A stretch of 64,000 nt of DNA. Source: Vibrio ruber DSM 16370 (lineage in GTDB: Bacteria; Pseudomonadota; Gammaproteobacteria; Enterobacterales; Vibrionaceae). A program made the position numbers and the translations under genes. Below are positions 19,159 to 29,247 of this stretch, piece by piece; positions within the stretch are counted from its first letter, which is position 1; every line of letters starts with the position of its first letter. The notes beneath the pieces are model-generated. The model searched no databases. It saw only the letters and a program-made list of their open reading frames with translations, and was not told the origin of the DNA. Where the stretch lies: assembly GCF_900163965.1 (NCBI RefSeq), contig NZ_FULE01000032.1, positions 1-64,000 of the forward strand. The letters are read 5' to 3'.

Positions 19159-21048
19159 ATGATATCACCAGATGCAAAGGTCAAGATACAAAATTTTGGC
19201 CGGTTCTTGTCCAACATGGTTATGCCGAACATTGGGGCATTTATCGCATGGGGATTTATTACAGCATTGTTCATTCCGACAGGATGGACACCGAATGAAA
19301 CACTGGCTGCACTTGTCGGCCCGATGATTACCTACTTATTACCGCTATTGATTGGTTATACCGGTGGTAAACTCGTCGGTGGTGAGCGAGGCGCTGTCGT
19401 CGGTGCGATTACAACCATGGGCGTTATCGTTGGTGCAGATATTCCAATGTTTATGGGCGCGATGATTGCAGGTCCAATCGGTGGATGGGCGATTAAAACG
19501 TTTGACAAAAAGGTCGATGGAAAAGTCAGAAGTGGCTTCGAAATGCTGGTCAACAATTTCTCAGCCGGTATTATCGGAATGATCTTCGCGATCATCGCTT
19601 TTTTCCTGATTGGTCCATTCGTCAAAGTTCTTTCCACAGCGCTTGCAACGGGCGTGGATGTCTTAGTCAAAGCTCAGCTGCTTCCTTTAACTTCACTTTT
19701 TGTCGAACCCGCTAAAATTTTGTTTCTGAATAATGCCATCAACCACGGCATTTTCTCACCACTGGGTATCCAACAGGCCAGTGAAACCGGGAAATCTATT
19801 TTCTTCCTGATTGAAGCAAATCCGGGGCCGGGGCTGGGTATTCTGCTGGCCTATATTGTGTTCGGAAAAGGAACCGCAAAACAAACAGCCGGTGGTGCAA
19901 CCATCATCCACTTTTTGGGCGGAATCCATGAGATTTACTTCCCATATATCCTGATGAACCCTCGTCTAATTCTCGCAGCGATTGCCGGCGGTATGACAGG
20001 AGTCTTTGTATTAACTGTATTTGGTGCCGGTTTGGTATCACCAGCATCACCCGGTTCGATTTTTGCCGTGTTACTCATGACACCGAAGAGCTCAATTATC
20101 GGCGTGCTTTGTTCAATCACTGCCGCAGCGGCCGTCTCATTCATCGTTGCGTCACTGTTGATGAAAACCCAAAGAAATCAAGAAACCGATGACGATGATT
20201 CTTTGGAGAAAGCGACCGCTCAAATGCAAGGCATGAAAGCTGAATCTAAAGGTTCATCAACTGCACAGTCATTCACAGGTGATATCAAAAAGATTATTGT
20301 TGCGTGTGATGCAGGCATGGGATCAAGTGCGATGGGCGCCAGTATGCTGCGTAAAAAAATACAGGCAGCGGAATTGGATATCCAGGTCACCAATCTGGCC
20401 ATTAATAATCTTCCCCAGGATGTTGATATCGTCATTACGCACAAAGATTTAACCGATCGGGCAAGAAAACATGCACCATCGGCACGCCACATTTCCTTAA
20501 CCAACTTTTTGGATAACGAACTGTATAACAATCTCGTCAATGAGATAAAAAAGTCTGATGCCGGTCAATCCGTTGCGCCTCAAAACACGGACGCAGAGAG
20601 CCAACCGGCATTCCAAATCGAAGCCCGTAACATTCACTTAAACCTCAAAGCAAGTAACAAAGAAGAAGCCATCCGTTATGCGGGAGAACAGCTCGTCGCA
20701 CTCGGATATGCCGATCCCAGCTATATCGATGCCATGTTTGAAAGAGAAAAGATGGTCTCTACGTATCTGGGTGAATCCATCGCGGTACCGCACGGAACCA
20801 TCGAAGCGAAAAATCACGTTCTGAAAACGGGCATTGTCATCTGCCAATACCCGGACGGTGTTCAGTTTACCGATGAGCCAGATGGCATTGCCAAACTGGT
20901 TATCGGTATCGCAGCACAGAACGATGAACATATGGCGGTCATTTCTACGATCACCAATGCGCTTGATGACCCGGATGCGATCACCACGCTCACGTCAACC
21001 AATGATGTGAACGCCATTCTGGAAGTGTTGGGAAATCCCACCGCATAA
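19159..21048 (+). CDS. mtlA: PTS mannitol transporter subunit IICBA
   Basis: 629 residues from the ATG at 19159 (ACGGGG upstream; a longer frame to 19063 would cross the promoter). EIIC spans about 1-345 with conserved NNAINHGIFSPLG and GGIHEIYFPY segments. EIIB carries phospho-Cys383 (VACDAGMGSSAMGAS) and EIIA phospho-His545 (AVPHGTIEAK). It imports D-mannitol and releases mannitol 1-phosphate. It is first in mtlA-mtlD-mtlR. Control is inferred from CRP-like sites and an opposing MtlS-like RNA. Length and domain order match E. coli MtlA (637). Confidence 0.97.
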   Translation: MISPDAKVKIQNFGRFLSNMVMPNIGAFIAWGFITALFIPTGWTPNETLAALVGPMITYLLPLLIGYTGGKLVGGERGAVVGAITTMGVIVGADIPMFMGAMIAGPIGGWAIKTFDKKVDGKVRSGFEMLVNNFSAGIIGMIFAIIAFFLIGPFVKVLSTALATGVDVLVKAQLLPLTSLFVEPAKILFLNNAINHGIFSPLGIQQASETGKSIFFLIEANPGPGLGILLAYIVFGKGTAKQTAGGATIIHFLGGIHEIYFPYILMNPRLILAAIAGGMTGVFVLTVFGAGLVSPASPGSIFAVLLMTPKSSIIGVLCSITAAAAVSFIVASLLMKTQRNQETDDDDSLEKATAQMQGMKAESKGSSTAQSFTGDIKKIIVACDAGMGSSAMGASMLRKKIQAAELDIQVTNLAINNLPQDVDIVITHKDLTDRARKHAPSARHISLTNFLDNELYNNLVNEIKKSDAGQSVAPQNTDAESQPAFQIEARNIHLNLKASNKEEAIRYAGEQLVALGYADPSYIDAMFEREKMVSTYLGESIAVPHGTIEAKNHVLKTGIVICQYPDGVQFTDEPDGIAKLVIGIAAQNDEHMAVISTITNALDDPDAITTLTSTNDVNAILEVLGNPTA

Positions 21049-21111
21049 GGCTCATAAGTAGAGGGAATCCACCTCTACTTTTCTTTGATTACAATTTGTA
21101 GGTAAAAGTCT

Positions 21112-22257
21112 ATGAAAAAGGCAATTCATTTTGGTGCCGGTAACATCGGACGGGGATTTATTGGCAAACTTCTGGCAGATGCGGGAATCCACGTTATTTT
21201 TGCAGACGTCAATCAGGAAATCGTCCAAAAACTACGTCAAGACGGACAGTATCAAGTCAAAATAGTTGGCTCTGAGTGCCAGTGGCAAACGGTCAAAAAT
21301 GTCACGGCAGTGAACTCTGCCAGTGACGAGATTGATGAACACATCACTCAGGTTGATTTAATTACCACGGCTGTCGGGCCAAACGTACTGGATATCATCG
21401 CAAAAACCATTGCGACAGGCATTCAAAAACGGCTCGATAGCGGTAACACAACTCCCCTGAATATCATTGCTTGTGAAAACATGATCCGGGGTTCCTCACA
21501 TCTTAAAGAACAAGTCTATTTGCATCTGGCGGCAGACTACCATGCCAAGGCTGATACCTTAATTGGCTTTGTGGACTCAGCCGTTGATCGCATTGTCCCT
21601 CCGGCAGAAACATCCGACAATATTCTGGATGTCACCGTCGAAAGTTTCAGTGAATGGATCGTTGATGAATTACAATTTGTCGGCGATATTCCTGAAATTC
21701 CGGGCATGGAAAAAACGGATAATCTGATGGCCTACATCGAGCGCAAACTGTTCACGCTCAATACCGGTCACTGTATTACCGCTTATCTGGGCTGTCTCAA
21801 GGGATTTCAGACGGTTAAAGAATCAATTGAAGATGCAGCAATCTATGCTGATGTAAAACAAGCAATGACCGAAAGCGGAGAAGTTTTAATCCATCGTTAT
21901 CAATTTGACCGTCAGGCTCATGCCGCTTATATCGAAAAAATTCTGTCCCGGTTTGCCAATCCATATTTAATCGATGATGTTGAACGGGTCGGACGTCAGC
22001 CCATCCGTAAGCTCGGAGAAAATGACCGCTTAATCAAACCATTACGTGGTACAATGGGGTACGGTATTGCAAACGCAGCACTATTGAAAGGTATTGCTGC
22101 TGCATTAAAATACACAAACGCTTCAGATCCTCAGGCCGTCGAATTACAGGCATATCTGAGTCAGCATGGTGTCCTGGCAACATTAGCTCACTATGCCAAT
22201 CTGGATGAACACGGGACAGAAGCTAAGCAAGTCGAAGCTATCTATAACACCCTCTAA
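21112..22257 (+). CDS. mtlD: mannitol-1-phosphate 5-dehydrogenase
   Basis: 381 residues, full length for the family. The N-terminal NAD-binding motif [15 protein letters not shown] starts at residue 6, and the conserved CENMIRGSS and KLFTLNTGH segments are present. It oxidises mannitol 1-phosphate from MtlA to fructose 6-phosphate with NAD+ in the cytoplasm. It lies 63 bp after mtlA with TAGGTAAAAG upstream, in the same operon. Confidence 0.97.
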   Translation: MKKAIHFGAGNIGRGFIGKLLADAGIHVIFADVNQEIVQKLRQDGQYQVKIVGSECQWQTVKNVTAVNSASDEIDEHITQVDLITTAVGPNVLDIIAKTIATGIQKRLDSGNTTPLNIIACENMIRGSSHLKEQVYLHLAADYHAKADTLIGFVDSAVDRIVPPAETSDNILDVTVESFSEWIVDELQFVGDIPEIPGMEKTDNLMAYIERKLFTLNTGHCITAYLGCLKGFQTVKESIEDAAIYADVKQAMTESGEVLIHRYQFDRQAHAAYIEKILSRFANPYLIDDVERVGRQPIRKLGENDRLIKPLRGTMGYGIANAALLKGIAAALKYTNASDPQAVELQAYLSQHGVLATLAHYANLDEHGTEAKQVEAIYNTL

Positions 22258-22275
22258 AAAATAATAAGTGAGGCT

Positions 22276-22305
22276 GGGGGCCTGCTCCTGCCCCCGTCTC
22301 CTTTT
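22276..22305 (+). terminator. intra-operon hairpin between mtlD and mtlR
   Basis: GGGGGC (22276-22281) and GCCCCC (22290-22295) with an 8-base loop, followed after 7 bases by five T. It may partly terminate and lower mtlR expression relative to mtlAD. Confidence 0.5.
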
Positions 22306-22324
22306 TAACTATGATGCTTTCTTT

Positions 22325-22864
22325 ATGGTAGAGAAAATTAACGAAGCAGACATTATTGAGCAGTTGAATGCAGCCTCATCGGTCAGAGGTTTTTTCATTG
22401 CAGCTGTCAATATCTTTGAAAAATCTATCGATTCACTGGTACAACGTATTTTCCGGAGTGATTATCTCGCAGTCAAAGCCGTGATTAATCCACTCTTGGA
22501 GTCTTCGGGACCACTTGGCGATTTAAGTGTGCGGATCAAACTGCTGTTCGGGTTAGGAGTGATACCGGATGACATCTATCATGACATCGAGGCAATCATT
22601 CGTCTCAGAAATCAGTTGAACAAAGATGGCACTGAGTATCATTTTACGGATCCCAAAATCTTGGATGCGATTCACAAAATTAGCGCTTTCAAAAAAATGG
22701 GAATCTTTCAGTTAACACCAGCGCTAAACGAAGATGAAGGCACAGATACGCAACTTTATCAATTACAGTTGAACCGCCGGCAACAAGTCATTAAATCAAG
22801 CCTATCCCTCGCGATTGTCGAGATATGTAATATGCTCAATGTTGAAAGCCCTTTTACTACGTAG
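22325..22864 (+). CDS. mtlR: mannitol operon repressor MtlR
   Basis: 179 residues from the ATG at 22325 (MVEKINEADIIEQLNAASSV). An upstream extension to 22268 would run through the mtlD-mtlR hairpin and is rejected. All-helical MtlR/DUF4145-like fold with the conserved IRLRNQLNKD segment. It represses the mtl operon in E. coli and Vibrio without a classical DNA-binding motif; the mechanism is unsettled. No strong ribosome binding site is seen, in keeping with low expression. Confidence 0.88.
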   Translation: MVEKINEADIIEQLNAASSVRGFFIAAVNIFEKSIDSLVQRIFRSDYLAVKAVINPLLESSGPLGDLSVRIKLLFGLGVIPDDIYHDIEAIIRLRNQLNKDGTEYHFTDPKILDAIHKISAFKKMGIFQLTPALNEDEGTDTQLYQLQLNRRQQVIKSSLSLAIVEICNMLNVESPFTT

Positions 22865-22892
22865 CACGCCAAGCGGGAATATGTCGTGCTAC
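22861..22892 (+). terminator. possible mtl operon terminator
   Basis: Arms GTAGCACG (22861-22868) and CGTGCTAC (22885-22892), overlapping the mtlR stop. No T-run follows. Confidence 0.4.
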
Positions 22893-22982
22893 GATATAAG
22901 GTTAATGTCCCATGTTCTAAACGAGAGGCGCTTTAAATCACGATATGTGGCGTCTGACTAACCATATCGGTTATCGCTTCAA

Positions 22983-22995
22983 TTTACACTGTAAA
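22983..22995. other. parS2 centromere-like site 2
   Basis: TTTACACTGTAAA fits the chromosome II ParB2 palindrome. It lies between mtlR and the small zinc-ribbon gene. Confidence 0.8.
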
Positions 22996-23038
22996 GCGTC
23001 AGAGGGAGATTTTAGCCTGAGTAATCGATACAACAAGG

Positions 23039-23281
23039 CTAAGAAATTCGCGGTTCATTCTGTGGGTTATTCGGGAGAGCGCGCGCAGGTCTGACATTCT
23101 GGTGATTGCATACCCGGCAGAAATGTAGTCTTTCCATCTTGTAATAGTGATTCCCTCGCATCAGTGAAGAAATGAACAATTGAATCTCTTGCCACCGCGA
23201 GCAGTGTCCAGTCTGACAGCGTCGCATTATTGATTTATGTGGGGTGACTTTATGACACACAGGACAATATGCTTCAGACAT
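23039..23281 (-). CDS. small putative zinc-ribbon protein
   Basis: 80 residues from the ATG at 23281 (GATGAGG 6 bp upstream decides this start over ATGs at 23293-23296). It has an N-terminal CPVC, a middle CQTGHC and CRVC near the C terminus, a spacing suited to one or two zinc sites, with several His and Arg. No family was recognised; function unknown. The gene is free-standing between the mtl and put loci, close to parS2 site 2. Confidence 0.55.
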   Translation of the reverse strand: MSEAYCPVCHKVTPHKSIMRRCQTGHCSRWQEIQLFISSLMRGNHYYKMERLHFCRVCNHQNVRPARALPNNPQNEPRIS

Positions 23282-23473
23282 GACAAACCTCATCAAGTAA
23301 ACTACTTATTGCTAATAATAAGCGTATTTATCCATATAGAAACACTTTCTCAAAGTTCAACATTAATTTTGTGGCATAAATCACTAAAATTTTATTGATT
23401 ATTCCTAAATCATCCGAATCGTTTATATCCACAGTAATTATGAATCGCTAAACCCGTTAAGCCACATCGAAAA

Positions 23474-23495
23474 AAACCCCTCATGAGAGGGGTTT
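23474..23495 (-). terminator. putP terminator
   Basis: Arms AAACCCCTC / GAGGGGTTT around ATGA. On the minus strand a T-run follows the stem. It lies 20 bp after the putP stop. Confidence 0.88.
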
Positions 23496-23514
23496 CTGAT
23501 ATCATTTTCGTGTC

Positions 23515-25005
23515 TTAATCCAGCTCTTCGAGCTGTTTTAAGAATGTATGGTGTTGTGCCTGAACGGATGACTCCGGCTCGCGGCTCAGCAATGTGACCA
23601 CAACAATTGCAATAATTGAGAAAATAATCCCCGGTACAATTTCATAGACATCAAAAATACCACCGGTGAACTGCTTCCAGACGACAATCGTCACACCACC
23701 CACAATGATTCCCGCCAGAGCACCATTACGGTTCATACGAGACCAGAACAGGCTAATCACGAGCGCAGGACCGAATGCCGCGCCGAAACCAGCCCATGCA
23801 TAAGAAACTAATCCCAAAACAGAGCTATCTGGTGTCATCGCCAACACCAAGGCTAGGATGGAAATTGCCATGACAGAAAGACGGCCAACCCGGACGATTT
23901 CTTCAGAGGTTGCATCTTTCTTGATGACTTGTTTGTAAAAATCCTCAGCTAATGCTGATGAACAAACTAACAACTGAGAATCGGCTGTACTCATGATTGC
24001 AGCAAGGATTGCAGCTAACAGAATACCGGCAATCACCGGATGGAAAGCGGCATTCACCAATAGCATGAAGATTTTTTCGCCATCTTCTAAGGTAATCGTT
24101 GGGTGGTTTGTGGTATAAACCAAACCAACAAGCCCGACCATCACTGCACCAAACATCGCTAGTGCAGACCAGCCAATTGCAATCCGGCGTGCCGTGCGCA
24201 AGTCTTTATTTGAACGGGTCGCCTGAAAACGCGCCAGAATGTGCGGCTGGCCAAAATATCCAAGACCCCATGCTGCCAGAGAAATAATCGCAATCGCACC
24301 TAATGGCTGCCCGTCAATCCCACGCCAGATGGTCAACAATTCGGGGTTAATCCTGGTTAAATTGTCACCCAACACCGAAAAACCATCTTGCATCATAGCC
24401 ATCGGTACAATCAGCAAGGCCGCTGCCATTAACAGCCCCTGAACTAAGTCAGTCCATGCAACGGCAAGGAATCCACCAAACAGTGTATATGACACCACAC
24501 AAATCGTACCGATAATCACCGCAGTGGTATAATCGAGACCAAAGACTGTTTCAAACAGTTTCCCACCAGCCACTAAGCCAGAGCTTGTGTAAAAGAGGAA
24601 AAATAACAAAACGAAAAATGCAGAAATTGTTTGAATCAACTTCGACTGATCATTAAAACGGCGAGATAGGAACTCAGGAATGGTAATCGCATCGGTGGTA
24701 ATACTGTAAGTTCGGAGACGTTTTGCTGCAATGAACCAGTTTAACCAGTTCCCGAGTAGTAATCCGCCAGCTAACCATAAGGATTCTAATCCGGCAGCAT
24801 AAGCATACCCGGGCAGCCCCAACAGCAACCAACCACTCATATCGGATGCACCGGCTGACAATGCCGCAGGCCAAGGCCCCAGAGAACGTCCACCGAGAAA
24901 GTAGTCGGTTGAGTTTTTCGTTCGTAAGTATGCATAAACCCCTATCGCTAACATCATAATGAGGTACACGATAAAGGTTGTTGTAATAGCAAAGCTATTT
25001 TCCAT
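23515..25005 (-). CDS. putP: sodium/proline symporter PutP
   Basis: 496 residues, sodium:solute symporter family, with 13 expected membrane helices. Family landmarks include TDYFLGGRSLGPWPAALSAG and ASDMSGWLLLGLPG (sodium/proline site region) and STADSQLLVCSSAL. It takes up proline with Na+ across the inner membrane, feeding PutA. It is last in the put cluster, 91 bp after the ALDH-like gene. GAGGAAT lies before the ATG. Confidence 0.96.
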   Translation of the reverse strand: MENSFAITTTFIVYLIMMLAIGVYAYLRTKNSTDYFLGGRSLGPWPAALSAGASDMSGWLLLGLPGYAYAAGLESLWLAGGLLLGNWLNWFIAAKRLRTYSITTDAITIPEFLSRRFNDQSKLIQTISAFFVLLFFLFYTSSGLVAGGKLFETVFGLDYTTAVIIGTICVVSYTLFGGFLAVAWTDLVQGLLMAAALLIVPMAMMQDGFSVLGDNLTRINPELLTIWRGIDGQPLGAIAIISLAAWGLGYFGQPHILARFQATRSNKDLRTARRIAIGWSALAMFGAVMVGLVGLVYTTNHPTITLEDGEKIFMLLVNAAFHPVIAGILLAAILAAIMSTADSQLLVCSSALAEDFYKQVIKKDATSEEIVRVGRLSVMAISILALVLAMTPDSSVLGLVSYAWAGFGAAFGPALVISLFWSRMNRNGALAGIIVGGVTIVVWKQFTGGIFDVYEIVPGIIFSIIAIVVVTLLSREPESSVQAQHHTFLKQLEELD

Positions 25006-25096
25006 AATTCATTCCTCTTTATATATTGATCGCCTTCCCTGTTCCTCTCCGAACGTCTGCCGGTCTAAAGCCCGACAGACGCCAGAAAAGCAGGTT

Positions 25097-25795
25097 TTAG
25101 TGGTTCGAGCTTCCCATTTCTAATAAAGAAGCATTTCCCCCTATCGCTGTTATATTTATAGTGCGTGTCCGTTCCGTGATGAAACGTAACACGAGTGCTG
25201 CATCATGCGCCATCGGGAGCTGATCCAAGTCCGTTTCGATAACCGGACTAATAATCACTCCCGGGCGCTTGGACAGTTCTTGATTGACCTGTCTTGCATC
25301 TTGCGGCTCACAAATCATTCCGACCTGACGCACATCGCACGCCATGATCTGATGAAATGCATCAACCGCAACGATTTGTACCAGATGGACAGGAAAGCTA
25401 CTGTTTTCCAATGCTGACGCCAAACGCGAATTCAGCGTCTCATCATCTGAACACAGTAAAATGCTGTTTCCGGCGATTAAAGCTGCTGCTAACTGAGCAA
25501 CCACAGCCCGTGAAGCATCAGGGCCACTGCGTTTGTTCAGGAGCACGACAACACCTCGGCCAGAGCTATAGAGTTCGTTGGTTTCCCCTGTCGGACCGAC
25601 TAAAAGCTGTGTATCAGCGATCCGGGTTCTCGCATTATTAAGGTGATAAGTGATAACCTGCGATAAATCAGCAGCATCAAGTTCCAAAGACTGAGCAAGA
25701 CGAAGTAAATGCTCACTTTTAGAACTAAAATCCGTTAAATTCCACGGCTGCCATGCTAAAGCGGCATCGGAAAAATATGTTGTTTTATTCACCAT
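25097..25795 (-). CDS. stand-alone aldehyde-dehydrogenase-like domain protein between putA and putP
   Basis: 232 residues, about half the length of an aldehyde dehydrogenase. It resembles the cofactor-binding half (SGRGVVVLLNKRSGPDAS, then AALIAGNSILLCSDDE, where enzymes have AAGNTVIAKP) but lacks the catalytic Cys and Glu motifs, so it is unlikely to be active. It looks like a separated form of the C-terminal ALDH-superfamily-like domain found fused in long (type B) PutA proteins, where it helps dimerisation and seals the substrate tunnel. Its start overlaps the putA stop by 11 bp with AAGGAGGGG upstream, so translation is coupled. Function is inferred. Confidence 0.7.
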   Translation of the reverse strand: MVNKTTYFSDAALAWQPWNLTDFSSKSEHLLRLAQSLELDAADLSQVITYHLNNARTRIADTQLLVGPTGETNELYSSGRGVVVLLNKRSGPDASRAVVAQLAAALIAGNSILLCSDDETLNSRLASALENSSFPVHLVQIVAVDAFHQIMACDVRQVGMICEPQDARQVNQELSKRPGVIISPVIETDLDQLPMAHDAALVLRFITERTRTINITAIGGNASLLEMGSSNH

Positions 25796-28700
25796 GCTCC
25801 CCTCCTTGTTTTATCGCTGTTTCACTATAAAAAGGGCGGGTAAACCGATAGAGATAATGAGGCCCGCCAGCTTTCGGCCCTGTTCCTGACAATCCTTGCC
25901 CGCCAAACGGCTGAACCCCGACGACAGCACCAACCTGATCACGGTTGACATAACAATTTCCGACTCGGGCATGTGCTTCAATCCACCGATACGTGGTTTC
26001 ATTCCGGCTATGAATACCTAGCGTCAGACCAAAGCCTGTCTGATTTATCTGTTCAACAATATCGGGTAAATCTTTTGCCCGATAACGGACAATATGCAGA
26101 ATCGGCCCAAAATGTTCTTCTTTGAGGCATTCAATGCCGCTGATTTCGAATGCTGTCGGCGGAACAAATACGCCGTGGCTACATTCACCATCCAACGCCA
26201 GCTCAGCAACCAGAGTTTGAGTCTGTTTCATCTCAGCAATATGTGCCTGTAACCGACTCTGGGCAGCTTTATCGATCACCGGCCCCACATCGGTACAGTG
26301 AAGTTTGGGATCACCGACGGCAAGCTCCTGCATTGCGCCGCGAATCAATGTGATGACCCGCTCAGCGACATCCTCTTGGATGAACAACACACGTAACGCA
26401 GAACAACGTTGTCCGGCCGAAGCGAATGCCGAGCGCAACACATCTCTCACAACTTGTTCAGGCAATGCCGTACTATCAACAATCATGGCATTTTGCCCGC
26501 CGGTTTCAGCGATTAAAGGAACCGGATCACAAGGTCTTGCTGCTAATGTTTGATTGATCCGCTGAGCCGTTCCGGTTGAACCGGTAAAAGCAACACCGGC
26601 AATTGAAGGGTGAGATGTAAGTAAGTGACCACTTTCTTTACCATGACACGGCAATAAATGGACCACATCGGCAGGAATTCCTGTTTCCAACAACAGTTGA
26701 ATGGCACGAAACGCGATGAGTGATGTCTGTTCCGCCGGTTTGGCGATCACCGTATTTCCCGCAGCCAAAGCAGCAACCACCTGACCAACGAAAATCGCTA
26801 ACGGAAAGTTCCACGGGCTGATACATACAAAAACACCACGTCCCAGATACTGGGTATGCCGCTCGGCACCATTAAAATCAGGGTGTGATGTCGGCGTCAG
26901 TTGCATCACCTGAGTGGCATAATAACGACAGAAATCGACCGCCTCCCGGACTTCATCAATACTGTCATGAATCGTTTTACCGGCTTCTTGGTGACACAAG
27001 GCGACAAACTCGGGTAAATGCGCTTCCATCAATTCGGCAAAATGTGTCAAATAGCCGGAACGAACGGCAAGTCCTGTGTCGCGCCACTGCGGGAATGCGG
27101 CCTGCGCGATTTCAATAGATTCCGTAATCTGCTGCTCATTTGCCATGATCACGTTTCCGACTTCGATGCGGTGATCATAAGGTGCAGTGACCGGAGTCAC
27201 TGGCGCACTCTCCTTGATCATGCTTTCGTATTGATCTTTGCCTTGGATAATTGGTGCTGCGTGCCATTGCTGGTGTAAATACTCAGAGACTTTATGTTCA
27301 AAAGGAGCGGCTTCACTTTCGATATCAATGTTGACCCCGTAAGAATTGCGACGGTCAGGATAGATATCCGGCGGCAGCGGGATGGCAGCATTATGCAATG
27401 TCTCAAATTCCTGTAGTGCATCAACAGGATGACGATTCAGTAAATCAATCGGACAGCGTGCATCCACCAAACGGTGAACAAAAGAACTATTAGCACCGTT
27501 TTCTAACAAACGCCGAACCAGATAAGGCAATAAATCCTTATGATTGCCCACAGGCGCATAAATTCTGATCGCAGGTCGATAGGTTTCCATTACCTGATGA
27601 AACAGCGCATCACCCATGCCATGTAAACGCTGGAACTCATAATCACGATGCGTCGCCATCACAGCAACGGCGGTCACCGTCTGAGCGTTATGACTGGCAA
27701 ACTGAGGGAAGAGCGCCCCCCGAACATGCTCCGATAATAAAAAGCGAGCGCAAGCCAGATAAGAAACATCCGATGCTTCTTTGCGGGTAAATACCGGATA
27801 CCCTGTGTAACCTTTTTGCTGTGACCACTTAATCTCACTATCCCAGTAGGCGCCTTTAACCAACCGGACCGGAATTAAATCGCCTTGATCTTTTGCCAGA
27901 CCAGTCAGCCAGGTGAGTGCCGGTAAAGCTCGTTTTGAATAAGCTTGAACCACAATCCCAAGTTTACCCCACCCGCGGCTGACATCATGGCGGTATAATT
28001 TCTCAAACAGTTTCAGGGACAGTTCCAACCGATCCGCTTCTTCCGCATCGATCGAAATACCGATATCAACCTCTCTTGCCCGCTTCACCAGTACCACCAG
28101 CGTCTCTAACAGCTCGGTCATGACCCGTTCCTGATTCGCGACTTCATAGCGGGGATGCAATGCAGACAGCTTGATCGACACAGAATGCGACGACTGAAGC
28201 GTTCCCGCTTCTGAAGCTTTACCAACCGACTCAATTGCAGAAAGGTAATCCTGACAATACTTATCCGCATCGGCACTGGTCAGTGCCGCTTCACCAAGCA
28301 TATCGAAGGAGTATGTATATCCTTTGTCACGCATTGATTTGCCATTTTTCTGCGCTTCATCGATCGACTGACCCAACACGAACTGACGCCCCATGACTTT
28401 CATAGCTTGATGCATTGCTTGACGAATCACCGGTTCAGAGAAGCGATTGACTAACCGATTTAATGCCTGCATCGGGCTGGTACTCTGAATGTCTGACAAC
28501 TCGAGCACTTTGCCGGTAATCATCAGTCCCCAAGTCGAAGCATTGACGAAAACCGAGTCAGAGTTCTTTAAATGAGAACGCCAGTCTGCAACACTCAGCC
28601 GATCTTTAATAAAAGCATCTGCTGTTTCAGCATCTGGAATACGCATCAATGCCTCCGCGAGACACATCAGCAAAATACCTTCCTGCGTGTCCAGACTATA

Positions 28701-28940
28701 TTCCAGAAGCAACGCGTCGATCATTTGCACTGACTTTTTATCGGCTCTGATCGCCTTGATCAACTGAGTCGTCTTTTCCGTGATTTCTTGCTTTTCTTGA
28801 TTGGTCGGTGTTGCCAGCGGTAACAACTCCTGTAGCCATTGTGACTCATCTGCCATATACAGTGGCGAGATAAGAGCCCAAAGTTTGTTCAGTGGCTGCT
28901 CAACAAACTCCGACTTCAACACATCATTTGCAGTAAACAT
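25785..28940 (-). CDS. putA: bifunctional proline dehydrogenase / delta-1-pyrroline-5-carboxylate dehydrogenase
   Basis: 1051 residues. The proline dehydrogenase barrel spans about 190-490 (SIKLSALHPRYE, LVKGAYWDSE, FASHNAQTV) and the P5C dehydrogenase about 560-1035 (ISPWNFPLAIFVGQVVAALA, AFTGSTGTAQ, and catalytic Cys846 in ASAGQRCSALRV). It oxidises proline to glutamate using FAD then NAD+, at the membrane. The N terminus starts directly with the helical domain; the ribbon-helix-helix of E. coli PutA is absent, so it should not be its own repressor. An exact origin-type motif is embedded at 27211-27228. Confidence 0.96.
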   Translation of the reverse strand: MFTANDVLKSEFVEQPLNKLWALISPLYMADESQWLQELLPLATPTNQEKQEITEKTTQLIKAIRADKKSVQMIDALLLEYSLDTQEGILLMCLAEALMRIPDAETADAFIKDRLSVADWRSHLKNSDSVFVNASTWGLMITGKVLELSDIQSTSPMQALNRLVNRFSEPVIRQAMHQAMKVMGRQFVLGQSIDEAQKNGKSMRDKGYTYSFDMLGEAALTSADADKYCQDYLSAIESVGKASEAGTLQSSHSVSIKLSALHPRYEVANQERVMTELLETLVVLVKRAREVDIGISIDAEEADRLELSLKLFEKLYRHDVSRGWGKLGIVVQAYSKRALPALTWLTGLAKDQGDLIPVRLVKGAYWDSEIKWSQQKGYTGYPVFTRKEASDVSYLACARFLLSEHVRGALFPQFASHNAQTVTAVAVMATHRDYEFQRLHGMGDALFHQVMETYRPAIRIYAPVGNHKDLLPYLVRRLLENGANSSFVHRLVDARCPIDLLNRHPVDALQEFETLHNAAIPLPPDIYPDRRNSYGVNIDIESEAAPFEHKVSEYLHQQWHAAPIIQGKDQYESMIKESAPVTPVTAPYDHRIEVGNVIMANEQQITESIEIAQAAFPQWRDTGLAVRSGYLTHFAELMEAHLPEFVALCHQEAGKTIHDSIDEVREAVDFCRYYATQVMQLTPTSHPDFNGAERHTQYLGRGVFVCISPWNFPLAIFVGQVVAALAAGNTVIAKPAEQTSLIAFRAIQLLLETGIPADVVHLLPCHGKESGHLLTSHPSIAGVAFTGSTGTAQRINQTLAARPCDPVPLIAETGGQNAMIVDSTALPEQVVRDVLRSAFASAGQRCSALRVLFIQEDVAERVITLIRGAMQELAVGDPKLHCTDVGPVIDKAAQSRLQAHIAEMKQTQTLVAELALDGECSHGVFVPPTAFEISGIECLKEEHFGPILHIVRYRAKDLPDIVEQINQTGFGLTLGIHSRNETTYRWIEAHARVGNCYVNRDQVGAVVGVQPFGGQGLSGTGPKAGGPHYLYRFTRPFYSETAIKQGGEHGE
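27211..27228 (+). repeat. origin-type 12-mer site inside putA
   Basis: TCCTTGATCATGCTTTCG, identical to 33081-33098. Its first 14-mer CCTTGATCATGCTT also occurs at 47939, 48061 and, inverted, 47716 in the origin region. Confidence 0.65.
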
Positions 28941-29247
28941 GCGTTTTCCCTCAACGTCATCCCGAACGGGTCTTTTACAATAGCTAGCAGTGTATTCTGG
29001 GCATCTGAGGATTACTTGTCAAAAACTCCGTTTTTTTTGTGAAAAGCTCCGATATTTAACAAATTAAAAACACAATCACATCAATTAGGCCAACGTATCG
29101 ACATCTTTTTTTAGCGAATATCTAAAGAAATAAATACATTAACGCAGGGGAAAACGATTCGGTAACAATGCTGTTTATCCGCTCGATGAGATGAAAAACA
29201 GATGAGAAGAAAAAAAAGGAAGAGAAGTGTAATTTGAGAGTAATATC
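28941..29247. promoter_or_regulatory. putA upstream region
   Basis: 307 bp between the AraC gene and putA, AT-rich next to putA. It should contain the put promoter and the regulator site. A TGTGATTGTG half-site is visible on the minus strand near 29070-29085. No clear terminator for the AraC gene was seen. Confidence 0.35.
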
